DNA of 28,560 nucleotides from a virus. Shown in pieces: positions 1 through 5,816 of this stretch; the stretch's first letter is position 1, and each line of letters starts with the position of its first letter. Both the position numbers and the translations under genes were made by a program. Location: the IMG/VR virus record IMGVR_UViG_3300032011_000085, positions 1-28,560 of that record; one strand, written 5' to 3'. Under the pieces are notes generated by a model. The model worked only from the letters and a program-made list of their open reading frames with translations, ran no database searches and had not been told where the DNA came from.

Positions 1-308
1 TCATTATAAAGATCAACCATCTGATCACGATTGAATAATCGCATAGGTTTAGGTTTTATCGGTTGTGTTGGTATTTTAATTTGATCGACATTGTAAGGTT
101 CTAATATCTTAGCAACATCACCACCTTTAAATTTAATAAGATCAATAATCCCACCGCCTTGATCTGCTTCGTGATCGTACCATGAAGCAGACTCAAGATT
201 TAAAACTAATGATCCTTTGCGACCCCACCGCCATTCATCGCCTTTTTTAGATGTTGGTTCTCCTAAAAGTTCAATGGCTATGGGTTGAGCAATCTCTACC
301 CAGTCCAC
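1..308 (-). CDS. Phage-type DNA primase, N-terminal part (cut by window edge)
   Basis: An open frame of about 102 codons runs from a GTG at 308 off the left edge. It begins VDWVEIAQPIAIELLGEP and contains WRWGRKGSLVLNLESASWYD followed by HEADQGGGIIDLI. This pattern, in which a substrate-like sequence is followed by W-Y-D-H-E and a glycine run, is familiar to me from the N-terminal region of phage and plasmid primases, which would lay RNA primers at the replication fork. A TOPRIM or helicase part would lie beyond the window, so the catalytic core is not visible. The only in-frame start after an upstream TGA is this GTG. It lies two bases after the stop of the SSB-like gene and has no clear Shine-Dalgarno, so translation is probably coupled. 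Pairing with an SSB-like gene supports a replication role. Confidence 0.7.
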   Translation of the reverse strand, partial: MDWVEIAQPIAIELLGEPTSKKGDEWRWGRKGSLVLNLESASWYDHEADQGGGIIDLIKFKGGDVAKILEPYNVDQIKIPTQPIKPKPMRLFNRDQMVDLYN

Positions 309-310
309 AA

Positions 311-946
311 CTAAAAGGGAATTTCATCATCTATGATTCCACCTTCTGCAGCAGAAGGCTCTACAGATGCACTAGAAGATGATTCTGTGAGAGTGGGGTC
401 AGATGAGTTACCATCCTCTAGTGCAAAACTAGGCAGAACAAAACCATCGGCTCTGTCCTTAAATCCGACAAATTCAAACTCTGGGATTCTGGTGCTGCCC
501 ATGCCGATCTTCAAAGGTTCTGAACCTGTGTATTTTACTATCGGCAGTTTGTCTAAGTTTTCTGTAAGTTGTGATTGTTCATAAAACATAGAACACATTT
601 TTCTGAAACCATCGTATTCACCGAATGATTGGCGTTGCCATAAAACAGCACGACCTAAATCAAAGTTCTGGGTATCGTTAATAAATTTTGGGTACAGCCA
701 AACTGCAAATGCTTTTTTAAAATCTTCGTCAGGTTTTGGAATAGGTTTGTGCAAATCATCTTGAAACACATAAGTGTAACCAGATGCAGCATCGTACTTA
801 CCCCAACCCATCTTAATCGTTGCAGTATCGACTTGAAAATAATTAGCATCTATTTGTTCATCGCCAACTTTCCAGCCACCATTCTGATAATCGTGTTTAA
901 TGTAATTGCTGACTTCAGAATCAACAATGTCAAAAGGGTTACTCAT
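311..946 (-). CDS. Probable single-stranded DNA-binding protein with SSB-type acidic tail
   Basis: This 211-residue protein ends in a Ser/Glu/Pro-rich disordered stretch (about residues 178-205) closing with DDEIPF. That is the form of the conserved C-terminal tip by which SSB proteins recruit replication and recombination partners. The body (residues 1-175) has aromatic-rich segments such as KMGWGKYD and FAVWLYPKF that could form an OB-type fold, but I recognise no classical SSB signature there, so the call rests on the tail and context. The start ATG at 946 has TAGGAG just upstream and overlaps the stop of the preceding gene by 8 bp. The primase follows directly. The likely role is coating ssDNA during phage replication and, by analogy, assisting the plus-strand nuclease gene in recombination. 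An alternative is a different DNA-binding accessory protein that borrows the tail. Confidence 0.6.
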   Translation of the reverse strand: MSNPFDIVDSEVSNYIKHDYQNGGWKVGDEQIDANYFQVDTATIKMGWGKYDAASGYTYVFQDDLHKPIPKPDEDFKKAFAVWLYPKFINDTQNFDLGRAVLWQRQSFGEYDGFRKMCSMFYEQSQLTENLDKLPIVKYTGSEPLKIGMGSTRIPEFEFVGFKDRADGFVLPSFALEDGNSSDPTLTESSSSASVEPSAAEGGIIDDEIPF

Positions 947-1139
947 ATTTATCTCCTATAAGTTTTTCAAAAGAATTATTTAATTGGTCGAAATAAATCT
1001 TCACATACTCCTCTAATTCATAGGGAGTTCTGTTCTGCTTTATCTGAACCACCTGATACATCTGGTGCATATTGATACAAAAAATTTCAAACGAAACATC
1101 ATCTTCGTGACGATCTTTGCCATTGGTTTTTTGACTCAT
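939..1139 (-). CDS. Hypothetical protein, 66 aa, first gene of leftward replication operon
   Basis: I do not recognise this protein. It is short and charged, with a predicted helical body rich in Q, Y, E and K, and no membrane segment or Cys/His zinc pattern. Its start ATG at 1139 has a strong AGGAG about 6 bases upstream, and its 3' end overlaps the SSB-like gene start (stop TAA inside ATGAGTAA). It is therefore the promoter-proximal gene of the leftward unit 66 aa - SSB-like - primase. Position suggests an early regulator or replication accessory, but nothing in the sequence shows which. Confidence 0.7.
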   Translation of the reverse strand: MSQKTNGKDRHEDDVSFEIFCINMHQMYQVVQIKQNRTPYELEEYVKIYFDQLNNSFEKLIGDKYE

Positions 1140-1269
1140 CTGTTACTCCTAAATATATGTGAAACAAATACTGCACTTTTTTTATTTAATAATCAATACA
1201 ACAAATACTTGCAACAATATAAAATATCATTAATATAGATAGGGTAATAACATTTTTTAGGAGAAAACA
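1140..1269. promoter_or_regulatory. Divergent intergenic control region between leftward and rightward early units
   Basis: About 130 bp of AT-rich non-coding DNA separates two outward-facing gene sets, so promoters for both must lie here or be overlapped by it. A TTGCAA at 1209-1214 reads the same on both strands. It could act as a weak -35 to the right (16-19 bp before TAATAT/TATAGA at 1231-1239) and to the left (17 bp before TATTAA at 1186-1191). These are partial consensus matches in AT-rich DNA, so the exact elements are uncertain. The region also holds the 17-bp motif at 1162-1178 that recurs upstream of the late operon. Confidence 0.5.
1162..1178 (-). promoter_or_regulatory. 17-nt motif AAGTGCAGTATTTGTTT upstream of the replication unit
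   Basis: On the minus strand this motif lies about 23 bases before the first ATG of the leftward operon. It matches 15 of 17 positions with a motif at 28534-28550, upstream of the late operon and in the same orientation. It may be a shared operator or a phage promoter element. The core GCAGTATTT also occurs inside the tail-tube gene, where it is simply coding, so chance remains possible. Confidence 0.3.
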
Positions 1270-1273
1270 ATGA
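1259..1273 (+). promoter_or_regulatory. Start-site cassette AGGAGAAAACAATGA, copy 1
   Basis: A strong AGGAG Shine-Dalgarno, an A-rich spacer and ATGA, identical over 15 nt to the copies at 1378-1392 and 2027-2041. It fixes the start of the 40-codon gene at 1270. Confidence 0.8.
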
Positions 1274-1392
1274 CACTTGATGAAATGAAACGAAGGCTCA
1301 ATGCTGATTACTACGATATGCCTACTACAGAAATAATTAGAATGATTGACCAGATCAATAAACTTGAAGAAGAAGAAAGGAGAAAACAATGA
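1270..1392 (+). CDS. Hypothetical protein, 40 aa
   Basis: A 40-codon gene starting with MTLDEMKRRL and ending KLEEEERRKQ. It is highly charged and predicted helical or short coiled coil. It is supported by an ideal AGGAG ribosome site 7-8 bases before the ATG, and its stop codon overlaps the next start (ATGA). The 3' part of its own coding sequence encodes the ribosome site of the next gene. I do not recognise a family. As first gene of the rightward unit it could be an early host-takeover or regulatory peptide, but that is positional inference only. Confidence 0.65.
   Translation: MTLDEMKRRLNADYYDMPTTEIIRMIDQINKLEEEERRKQ
1378..1392 (+). promoter_or_regulatory. Start-site cassette AGGAGAAAACAATGA, copy 2
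   Basis: Same 15-nt sequence as at 1259-1273, here doubling as the last codons of the upstream 40-aa gene. It sets the start of the 54-aa gene at 1389. Confidence 0.8.
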
Positions 1393-1553
1393 AAGACTTT
1401 TTTTCAGAATACTTAGACTACCTTTGTGAATTACATGGTAAAGATTTAAGAGCCATGCGACTTACACAAGTGAAAGCTATATTACCTGTGCATCAATGGC
1501 ATATTCTGCACGATGCACTTAAATACAACAAAAAACCAGAGGTGCTACATTGA
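1389..1553 (+). CDS. Hypothetical protein, 54 aa
   Basis: A 54-codon gene, MKDFFSEYLDYLCELHGKDL to a C-terminal KKPEVLH. It overlaps the previous stop (ATGA) and its own stop overlaps the TTG start of the next gene, so it sits within a translationally coupled chain. It is predicted mostly helical, with amphipathic segments and no metal-binding cluster. I recognise no family. Confidence 0.65.
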   Translation: MKDFFSEYLDYLCELHGKDLRAMRLTQVKAILPVHQWHILHDALKYNKKPEVLH

Positions 1554-1759
1554 AAATAGAAAAGAACATACCTTTGAAAAAGAAAGGTGGTTGGGGTATC
1601 AAAACCAATCTAATCAACTCTATGGATATAGATGATTCTTTTGTGGTTGATACAGAAGATGAAACGAGAGTCTATCGTCAGTTGTTTTATCGTCACAACA
1701 AGAAGTGCAAGATCAGACAATTAGACGATGGCACTTTTAGAATATGGAGAAGTTTATGA
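1550..1759 (+). CDS. Conserved-type small phage protein, 69 aa (TTG start)
   Basis: The frame opens with TTG at 1550, overlapping the previous stop (TTGA), with a GAGGTG element about 6 bases upstream; no ATG is available nearby. The protein begins MKIEKNIPLKKKGG, has an MDIDDSFVV segment and ends with a basic LDDGTFRIWRSL. This layout, a lysine-rich start, a short DSFVV-like strand and a C-terminal DGxxRIWR, is a recurring type of small phage protein of unknown function that I have seen next to replication genes. A nucleic-acid or regulatory role is a guess from charge. Confidence 0.7.
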   Translation: MKIEKNIPLKKKGGWGIKTNLINSMDIDDSFVVDTEDETRVYRQLFYRHNKKCKIRQLDDGTFRIWRSL

Positions 1760-2028
1760 CTCAGTTCAAAGATAAAGTGCAAAAACAAGAAATACTTTTA
1801 TTGGCTGAAGAATGGTCAAAGAGTATTAACTGGATGGGTAATTTTGATCTGGATAAACAACACTTAGATTTTAACTATCCGCAAAAAAGACAATTAGGGC
1901 ATTGCCATGTGACTGCTTACAACTCAGGTGTTTACAAAACCGAGAATATAAAGACTGGTGAAGTAAATTACTTTGGTGAAAACTTATCAGGCGATGCACT
2001 CATAGATAAATATATGTTTGGACAATAG
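1756..2028 (+). CDS. Hypothetical protein, 90 aa
   Basis: I choose the ATG at 1756 (MTQFKDKVQK) over the in-frame ATG at 1744. GGAGAAG lies 3-9 bases upstream of 1756, and ATGA overlaps the stop of the preceding gene, the coupling used throughout this cluster. The earlier start would place the ribosome site inside the gene. The protein is soluble and polar, with aromatic and His residues in the middle (QLGHCHVTAY). I recognise no family. It sits just before the recombination nuclease. Confidence 0.65.
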   Translation: MTQFKDKVQKQEILLLAEEWSKSINWMGNFDLDKQHLDFNYPQKRQLGHCHVTAYNSGVYKTENIKTGEVNYFGENLSGDALIDKYMFGQ

Positions 2029-2041
2029 GAGAAAACAATGA
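2027..2041 (+). promoter_or_regulatory. Start-site cassette AGGAGAAAACAATGA, copy 3
   Basis: Third identical copy of the 15-nt ribosome-site/start cassette, here setting the start of the nuclease gene at 2038. Confidence 0.8.
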
Positions 2042-3000
2042 AACTTAAAGAACCACAAGAAGCGTTAGGCAAACTAACCCCAGACCATGAAATGTCTTGC
2101 AGCTTAGTATCTTCTTTATGGCATGAAAACCCATATCAGAACCTAAATGAAGTGCTAGAAAACTGTCACAAGGCATTGAAGGGGCAAAACATCCGCTCTG
2201 AAGCAAATCTATTGATGGAAGTAGGAAACATCATGGAGAAGCCTTTAATCGCCTTAGCGGCTAAAAGAATCGGTCTGTTTGATTATCATGACGAAATTCA
2301 TAAGCCTGTACGCCATAGGCACATAGCTTTGAATGGCTCAATAGATGCCATAGGCGTTGCAGATGGCATAGATATAGTTACCGATCCAGATAAGTCTTTT
2401 TATGTGCCAGAAGGCGATTCTGTACGCTTAGAAGGCAAAGGCATACTAGAGATCAAGGCTACTGGTGCAAGACCAGAAAATCCACCAGCTAATCATCGTG
2501 GGGTTTTGCAAAGCAAAGCATTGATGGCGTGTACTGGTTATTCATGGGCAGCAGTTTGTATTGCTTATGGTACTGATTACCGCATCTTTTTTTATCAAAG
2601 GGATGAGCAATGGGAGAAAGAAGAACTTGAACCCAAAGTAAAAGACTTTGATTCTAGGATTGCTGATTGTCGCTACTACGATCCTTTCAACACCAATCAA
2701 GCTAATCATGCTTTTCCGCTAGACGATGGTTCAATCGTTGATCTGCCTGACGATGCTTTGAATTCAATAGAGAATATCTTGTTGCAAGAAAAGACCGTCA
2801 AGGCAGCACAAACAATCATAGACGAACATAAAACCAAGCTTATGAACTCTATGCAGTCTGCTCAGATTGGTAGAATGGGCAAGTATCAAGTGAATTGGAA
2901 AACTGTTAATTACAAAGCTAAACCAGAACAGACTAAAATCATTCCAGCTAAAGATGCTTACACACAAAGACGATTTTCAATAAAGGTGCATGATGAGTAA
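2038..3000 (+). CDS. PD-(D/E)XK exonuclease, YqaJ/lambda-exo-like recombination nuclease
   Basis: A 320-residue protein with the ordered motifs of a PD-(D/E)XK exonuclease: Glu67 in GNIMEKPL, Asp103 in LNGSIDAIG, Glu138 and Lys140 in GILEIKATGARP, and Gln158 in HRGVLQSKALMACTG. The last helix is typical of YqaJ/lambda-exonuclease-like viral recombinases. Such enzymes resect double-stranded ends with metal-dependent chemistry to make ssDNA for annealing. The C-terminal ~80 residues are helical and basic. It has a strong AGGAG site and is the largest gene in the rightward unit. No annealase (Bet, Erf, RecT) is visible next to it; the SSB-like protein may serve, or one may lie outside the window. 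A Cas4-like name is less apt because there is no cysteine cluster. Confidence 0.82.
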   Translation: MKLKEPQEALGKLTPDHEMSCSLVSSLWHENPYQNLNEVLENCHKALKGQNIRSEANLLMEVGNIMEKPLIALAAKRIGLFDYHDEIHKPVRHRHIALNGSIDAIGVADGIDIVTDPDKSFYVPEGDSVRLEGKGILEIKATGARPENPPANHRGVLQSKALMACTGYSWAAVCIAYGTDYRIFFYQRDEQWEKEELEPKVKDFDSRIADCRYYDPFNTNQANHAFPLDDGSIVDLPDDALNSIENILLQEKTVKAAQTIIDEHKTKLMNSMQSAQIGRMGKYQVNWKTVNYKAKPEQTKIIPAKDAYTQRRFSIKVHDE

Positions 3001-3112
3001 TGAAATAAACGATATGCTTTTGGAACGCTGGTTTATAGAGTTCTTAGAACAAGGCTATACCAAAGAAGAAGCTACAAGATTAGCTATGGAGAAGTTTGAG
3101 AGTTATTCTTGA
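2993..3112 (+). CDS. Hypothetical protein, 39 aa
   Basis: A 39-codon gene (MSNEINDMLLERWFIEFLEQ to FESYS), helical, with the segment GYTKEEATRLAMEKF resembling a short UBA- or helix-turn-type helical pair. An alternative start is the ATG at 2990 (one extra Met). It begins inside the nuclease stop region, indicating coupling. Its last 10 bases overlap the 3' end of the lysozyme gene on the opposite strand, so the two opposing transcription units meet here. Confidence 0.6.
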   Translation: MSNEINDMLLERWFIEFLEQGYTKEEATRLAMEKFESYS

Positions 3113-3555
3113 ACTTCCTTCAACAACTTAGCATTTCTTTTAGCACGATTCGGAACTTGCTCTGCATACTTAGAATCCATTAGTTCTTCTGCTGCACCTA
3201 CATAATCTTCTTCTGCCAAACATCGCCACATATTACGAAACTTAGATAAACCTTTTACCCCCAGATTAAAAGCCATATCGCATAATACGATACGAACATT
3301 ATGAGGATAATATTGCCATTCAGGTTTTTCATTAGTAAGTTGTAAAAAAACAGATTCTATATCGTTATCTAAAAGAAAACTAATCTCTGCATCTGATATT
3401 CCAACTCTATCTAAGCATCTTCCCACGCCAATTGTAATTAGCGGTGGTATATGTGTGTCTAAGTAAGGCATCTTTTCATAGCCTTCTTCTTTGATTAACT
3501 TTTCTTTGAGTTCACTTCTTAATTCGTTGGTTGCTCCAACTTCGTAAATACTCAT
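3103..3555 (-). CDS. Endolysin, T4-type lysozyme (GH24)
   Basis: This 150-residue protein has the GH24 catalytic layout: Glu24 in KEEGYEK, Asp33 in YLDTHIPP nine residues later, and Thr41 in LITIGVGR. It matches T4 lysozyme Glu11/Asp20/Thr26 with a two-residue insertion. MAFNLGVKGLSKFRNMW (about 94-110) and the late NRAKRNAKLL match the family's helical lobe. It cleaves peptidoglycan between MurNAc and GlcNAc. There is no signal peptide or N-terminal membrane anchor, so it would depend on the adjacent holin to leave the cytoplasm. It is the last gene of the late operon, its ATG overlapping the holin stop by one base. The usual His after TIGxG is Arg here. Confidence 0.93.
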   Translation of the reverse strand: MSIYEVGATNELRSELKEKLIKEEGYEKMPYLDTHIPPLITIGVGRCLDRVGISDAEISFLLDNDIESVFLQLTNEKPEWQYYPHNVRIVLCDMAFNLGVKGLSKFRNMWRCLAEEDYVGAAEELMDSKYAEQVPNRAKRNAKLLKEVQE

Positions 3556-3953
3556 TAGTTTCCTTTTGTTACTTTTTGTATTTTTTCTACAGACCTTAAA
3601 CCTGCCATGCCGAGCATCGCCATCAATATTGTAGATAACTGAGTAAAATCAAACTCAGGTAATGCAACTTGAATACCTGCTATACCTACAGCAAATTGAA
3701 TCATAGGTGCAAGAATGAAATGGTAAAGCATAGCCAGACTGCACACCCAGCCGACAGATGGTCGCCAGCCCGCCACAAACCAACTCTTACTGGCAGCTTC
3801 AATCTTATTGACTTCTATCTGAGCAAGGTTAGCAGTTTGTAATTGTGTCTTGAGTTCATGTTCTAGTTGCATCTTTAAGTTTTTATCTGCAACAAATTTA
3901 TTAAGTACATTGCCAGCTATGCCGACAACTGAGTTGGTTATAGGATCAGCCAT
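3555..3953 (-). CDS. Holin of the three-TM GTA type
   Basis: The protein has 132 residues. A charged, amphipathic N-terminal half (1-55) is followed by the hallmark segment SWFVAGWRPSVGWVCSLA and three hydrophobic segments at about 65-81, 82-98 and 105-119, ending GMAGLRSVEKI. This matches the GTA_holin_3TM family used by tailed phages and gene transfer agents to permeabilise the inner membrane. It stands directly upstream of the lysozyme with a one-base overlap. The family is common in phages of alphaproteobacteria, a weak host hint. Confidence 0.9.
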   Translation of the reverse strand: MADPITNSVVGIAGNVLNKFVADKNLKMQLEHELKTQLQTANLAQIEVNKIEAASKSWFVAGWRPSVGWVCSLAMLYHFILAPMIQFAVGIAGIQVALPEFDFTQLSTILMAMLGMAGLRSVEKIQKVTKGN

Positions 3954-4317
3954 TTTTATCTCCGTCTAATAATTCTTTAATCTTTTGTGCTTTTTCTTCC
4001 TTAGTATCTTGATGCAATTCTGAATCAACAACTTTAGCTAATTTAAGTGTTGCGATTCTTTCGTTAGGTACATATCGCCATGTCCAGCCATCAGGTGAGT
4101 AAACACCAAAAACTGTTTGCGACATACCAATCTTAATGATCATAGCTTGTTGACCATCAAGAATAACTTTATCGCCTTCTTTTAAGGATGAGTTGTATTT
4201 AAAGTTGATGCCTTTGACTAAGCTAGTTGCCCAGTCTTTGATTGCTAGTCCTACCAATAATGTAAGTAAGAACCCTATGAGTTCTACATAATAATCTGAT
4301 AGTTCTATTTCTGGCAT
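3946..4317 (-). CDS. Small membrane protein with MscS-like beta domain
   Basis: A 123-residue protein with one strong hydrophobic segment (about 9-26, YVELIGFLLTLLVGLAI). A region resembling the core of small-conductance mechanosensitive channels follows: a helix DWATSLVKGINFKY, then KEGDKVILDGQQAMIIKIG, then a turn and RYVPNERIATLKL. In MscS the pore-lining helix leads into a beta domain with F-x-x-GD-x-V-x-x-x-G and ends in IPN-x-x-I. The order is the same, but only one TM helix is present, and the glycine-rich pore helix is weakly conserved. The C-terminus is charged and disordered. It overlaps the holin start by 8 bp inside the lysis cassette. A role in membrane permeabilisation or lysis timing is inference; superinfection or osmotic functions are also possible. 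Confidence 0.6.
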   Translation of the reverse strand: MPEIELSDYYVELIGFLLTLLVGLAIKDWATSLVKGINFKYNSSLKEGDKVILDGQQAMIIKIGMSQTVFGVYSPDGWTWRYVPNERIATLKLAKVVDSELHQDTKEEKAQKIKELLDGDKNG

Positions 4318-4320
4318 TCA

Positions 4321-4542
4321 TTAAAAAAGTTGTGCTGATAATATTGAACCCATGCCTACGACAAGGATTCCTAGACCAGCTTTGAGTTGTAGATTTATAG
4401 ATTTGACTTCTTGTTTAAGATCGCTAGTTTCATTAAAAATAGTACGCCAGCGTTCAGCGCATTGTGCTTCGTGTTGCGATAAATCAGCAGCAACACTTTG
4501 TACTGATGGTCTAGCTGTCGCCTTCTTCTGTTGTTTCTTCAT
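4321..4542 (-). CDS. Coiled-coil protein with C-terminal TM segment, probable lysis accessory
   Basis: The protein has 73 residues: a basic N-terminus (MKKQQKKATARP), a helical coiled-coil stretch (about 18-54) and one C-terminal hydrophobic helix (about 55-71, GLGILVVGMGSILSAQ). This arrangement resembles XhlA-type hemolysin or holin-accessory proteins. It lies first in the lysis set, 3 bp before the MscS-like gene. Its start overlaps the upstream gene by 32 bp in another frame, with a GAAGAAGAAG stretch serving as a weak ribosome site. The single Cys and the lack of a signal peptide argue against an Rz spanin. Confidence 0.6.
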   Translation of the reverse strand: MKKQQKKATARPSVQSVAADLSQHEAQCAERWRTIFNETSDLKQEVKSINLQLKAGLGILVVGMGSILSAQLF

Positions 4543-4750
4543 CTTCTTCTTCTTTTACAAAAGTCTTTTGTAAATCGTTTGCATAAGATTCTTTAAGCCT
4601 TCTATGTTTGTCAGCTTGCACCAATGCAGACCTTTCTTCTACGTTATGATTCTCTATGTTTTCAAACAAAGCTTTTTGTTCATCAGATAACGATTCAAAC
4701 TTTATTTCTTCGTCATTTAAAATTAGCTTTCTTTCTTTTAGTTCAGTCAT
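4511..4750 (-). CDS. Hypothetical acidic protein, 79 aa (DUF6447-like)
   Basis: A soluble 79-residue protein: a short N-terminal strand region (KLILNDEEIKFESLSDEQK), a helical middle (FENIENHNVEERSALVQADK) and a very acidic C-terminus (EEEDEETTEEGDS). The pattern, a strand pair, L-S-D-E, then a helix containing paired charged residues, resembles a small phage family (DUF6447, from memory) often found between fibre genes and lysis genes. It has a good GGAGTAACAT ribosome site. Function is unknown; fibre assembly or lysis accessory are both possible. Confidence 0.6.
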   Translation of the reverse strand: MTELKERKLILNDEEIKFESLSDEQKALFENIENHNVEERSALVQADKHRRLKESYANDLQKTFVKEEEDEETTEEGDS

Positions 4751-4777
4751 ATGTTACTCCTTTTTAACAATTATAAA

Positions 4778-5059
4778 CTATTCAGGCAGTTCTTGAGAAT
4801 CAATAAATGTTTCATAAGCTGACTTAACATCATCAGTCCAAGTTGCGTTTGCAATCGCTTGAACTCTAGCATCTTCACCAGATATGTCGGTATCACCCCA
4901 AGTGTCATCTGTTTTGGTTCTAGGAGCTAGTACATGACGATGAAAACTTCTTGAAAGTTCTTTGTCATCTTCTTTTATTACTGTAGCAGTTCTAACTTGC
5001 ACTTGACCCATTTCAAGCACTTCAATTTTATCCACTACTGTTTCTTTTGTTATTGCCAT
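4778..5059 (-). CDS. Hypothetical protein, 93 aa, fibre-cluster small gene
   Basis: This protein begins MAITKETVVDKIEVLEMGQV, with a strand-rich front that contains QVRTATVIKEDDKELSRSFH and a C-terminal NATWTDDVKSAYETF. I have a general recollection of similar small proteins beside fibre genes in marine phages, but no named function. Its position between fibre genes and the lysis set, and the alternation of small and fibre genes upstream, suggest a minor tail or fibre assembly role. It has no membrane segment. Confidence 0.6.
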   Translation of the reverse strand: MAITKETVVDKIEVLEMGQVQVRTATVIKEDDKELSRSFHRHVLAPRTKTDDTWGDTDISGEDARVQAIANATWTDDVKSAYETFIDSQELPE

Positions 5060-5072
5060 AATTATTACCTCG

Positions 5073-5816
5073 TTAAGCTGTTTGATATGATACTGTCATC
5101 AGCATGTTACCACCGCCTAAATCGCCATGAGTAGGTGTAGCAACATTAGCTTGACCAGCAGCTTTTCTAGTTACTATGTAACTGTAATCGTGACTTACCA
5201 AACCTACATCTGATTTTGTAGCTGTTGACCAACCATTACACCAAATAGTACTAGTCATTGCATAATAAGTTGCACCGCCAAGACTAGGTGCAAAAGGTAA
5301 ACTAATATCACCTATTGCAACACCACTACCATTACCATTAGTGTTGATATCTATATGTATACCTACCGTTACATGCCTACCAATTTTGACATACCAACCG
5401 AGTTGATAAGTATAAGTTAAATTAGATGAGTTCATAATAGGGGTATAAGTTCCTTCCTCATAATCATCTAAGGCATTTGCGGCTGCTGTGTCAGAGCCAA
5501 AACAAATACCGCCATCAGGATGTATCATTAATTTTTGTGCAGGAGTAGCATTAGATTGACCAACTTTAAAAGACACTCTGCCATTTTCTCCATCAGCTTC
5601 AGTAATAAATCCAAAAGTTTGACCAGAGCCATTAGTTCCGTCTATTCTTAATTCTCTTTTTGCATCGTTTCCTGATGCTCCTATATGTAAATTAGAAGTA
5701 GGAGAGCTTTGTAAAATTCCTACTCGCTCTGATGAGTCAATAGTTATCGCAGTCGCATTGCCATTATCGACAACGCTAGGGGTACTGCTTAACTCGATTG
5801 GTGTCTTAGTTGTCAT
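5073..5816 (-). CDS. Tail fibre-like protein, 247 aa
   Basis: The N-terminus MTTKTPIELSSTPSVVDNGN opens like that of the neighbouring 352-aa fibre (MTTK). Then come beta-rich Gly/Asn/Ser segments typical of fibre shafts (about 25-100, with SSERVGILQSSPTSNLHI) and the signature DDYEEGTYTPIM (about 117-128) that precedes the terminal domain of many marine phage adhesins. The C-terminal ~115 residues (YVKIGRHVTVGIHIDI onwards) should form a compact beta domain that is surface-exposed and perhaps receptor-binding. It starts in a one-base overlap with the 352-aa fibre. It has no S74 chaperone domain of its own. Confidence 0.72.
   Translation of the reverse strand: MTTKTPIELSSTPSVVDNGNATAITIDSSERVGILQSSPTSNLHIGASGNDAKRELRIDGTNGSGQTFGFITEADGENGRVSFKVGQSNATPAQKLMIHPDGGICFGSDTAAANALDDYEEGTYTPIMNSSNLTYTYQLGWYVKIGRHVTVGIHIDINTNGNGSGVAIGDISLPFAPSLGGATYYAMTSTIWCNGWSTATKSDVGLVSHDYSYIVTRKAAGQANVATPTHGDLGGGNMLMTVSYQTA

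Noticed and set aside
333-584. Plus-strand open frame of 83 codons opposite the SSB-like gene
   Set aside because: Runs antisense to a gene with a good start, tail motif and operon context; its sequence looks like a complementary shadow with no ribosome site.
939-1139. Toxin or antitoxin reading of the 66-aa gene
   Set aside because: Single gene without partner, and no recognisable toxin or antitoxin motif.
2038-3000. Cas4-type nuclease naming for the exonuclease
   Set aside because: Shares the PD-(D/E)XK core but has no cysteine cluster for an iron-sulfur centre and no CRISPR context.
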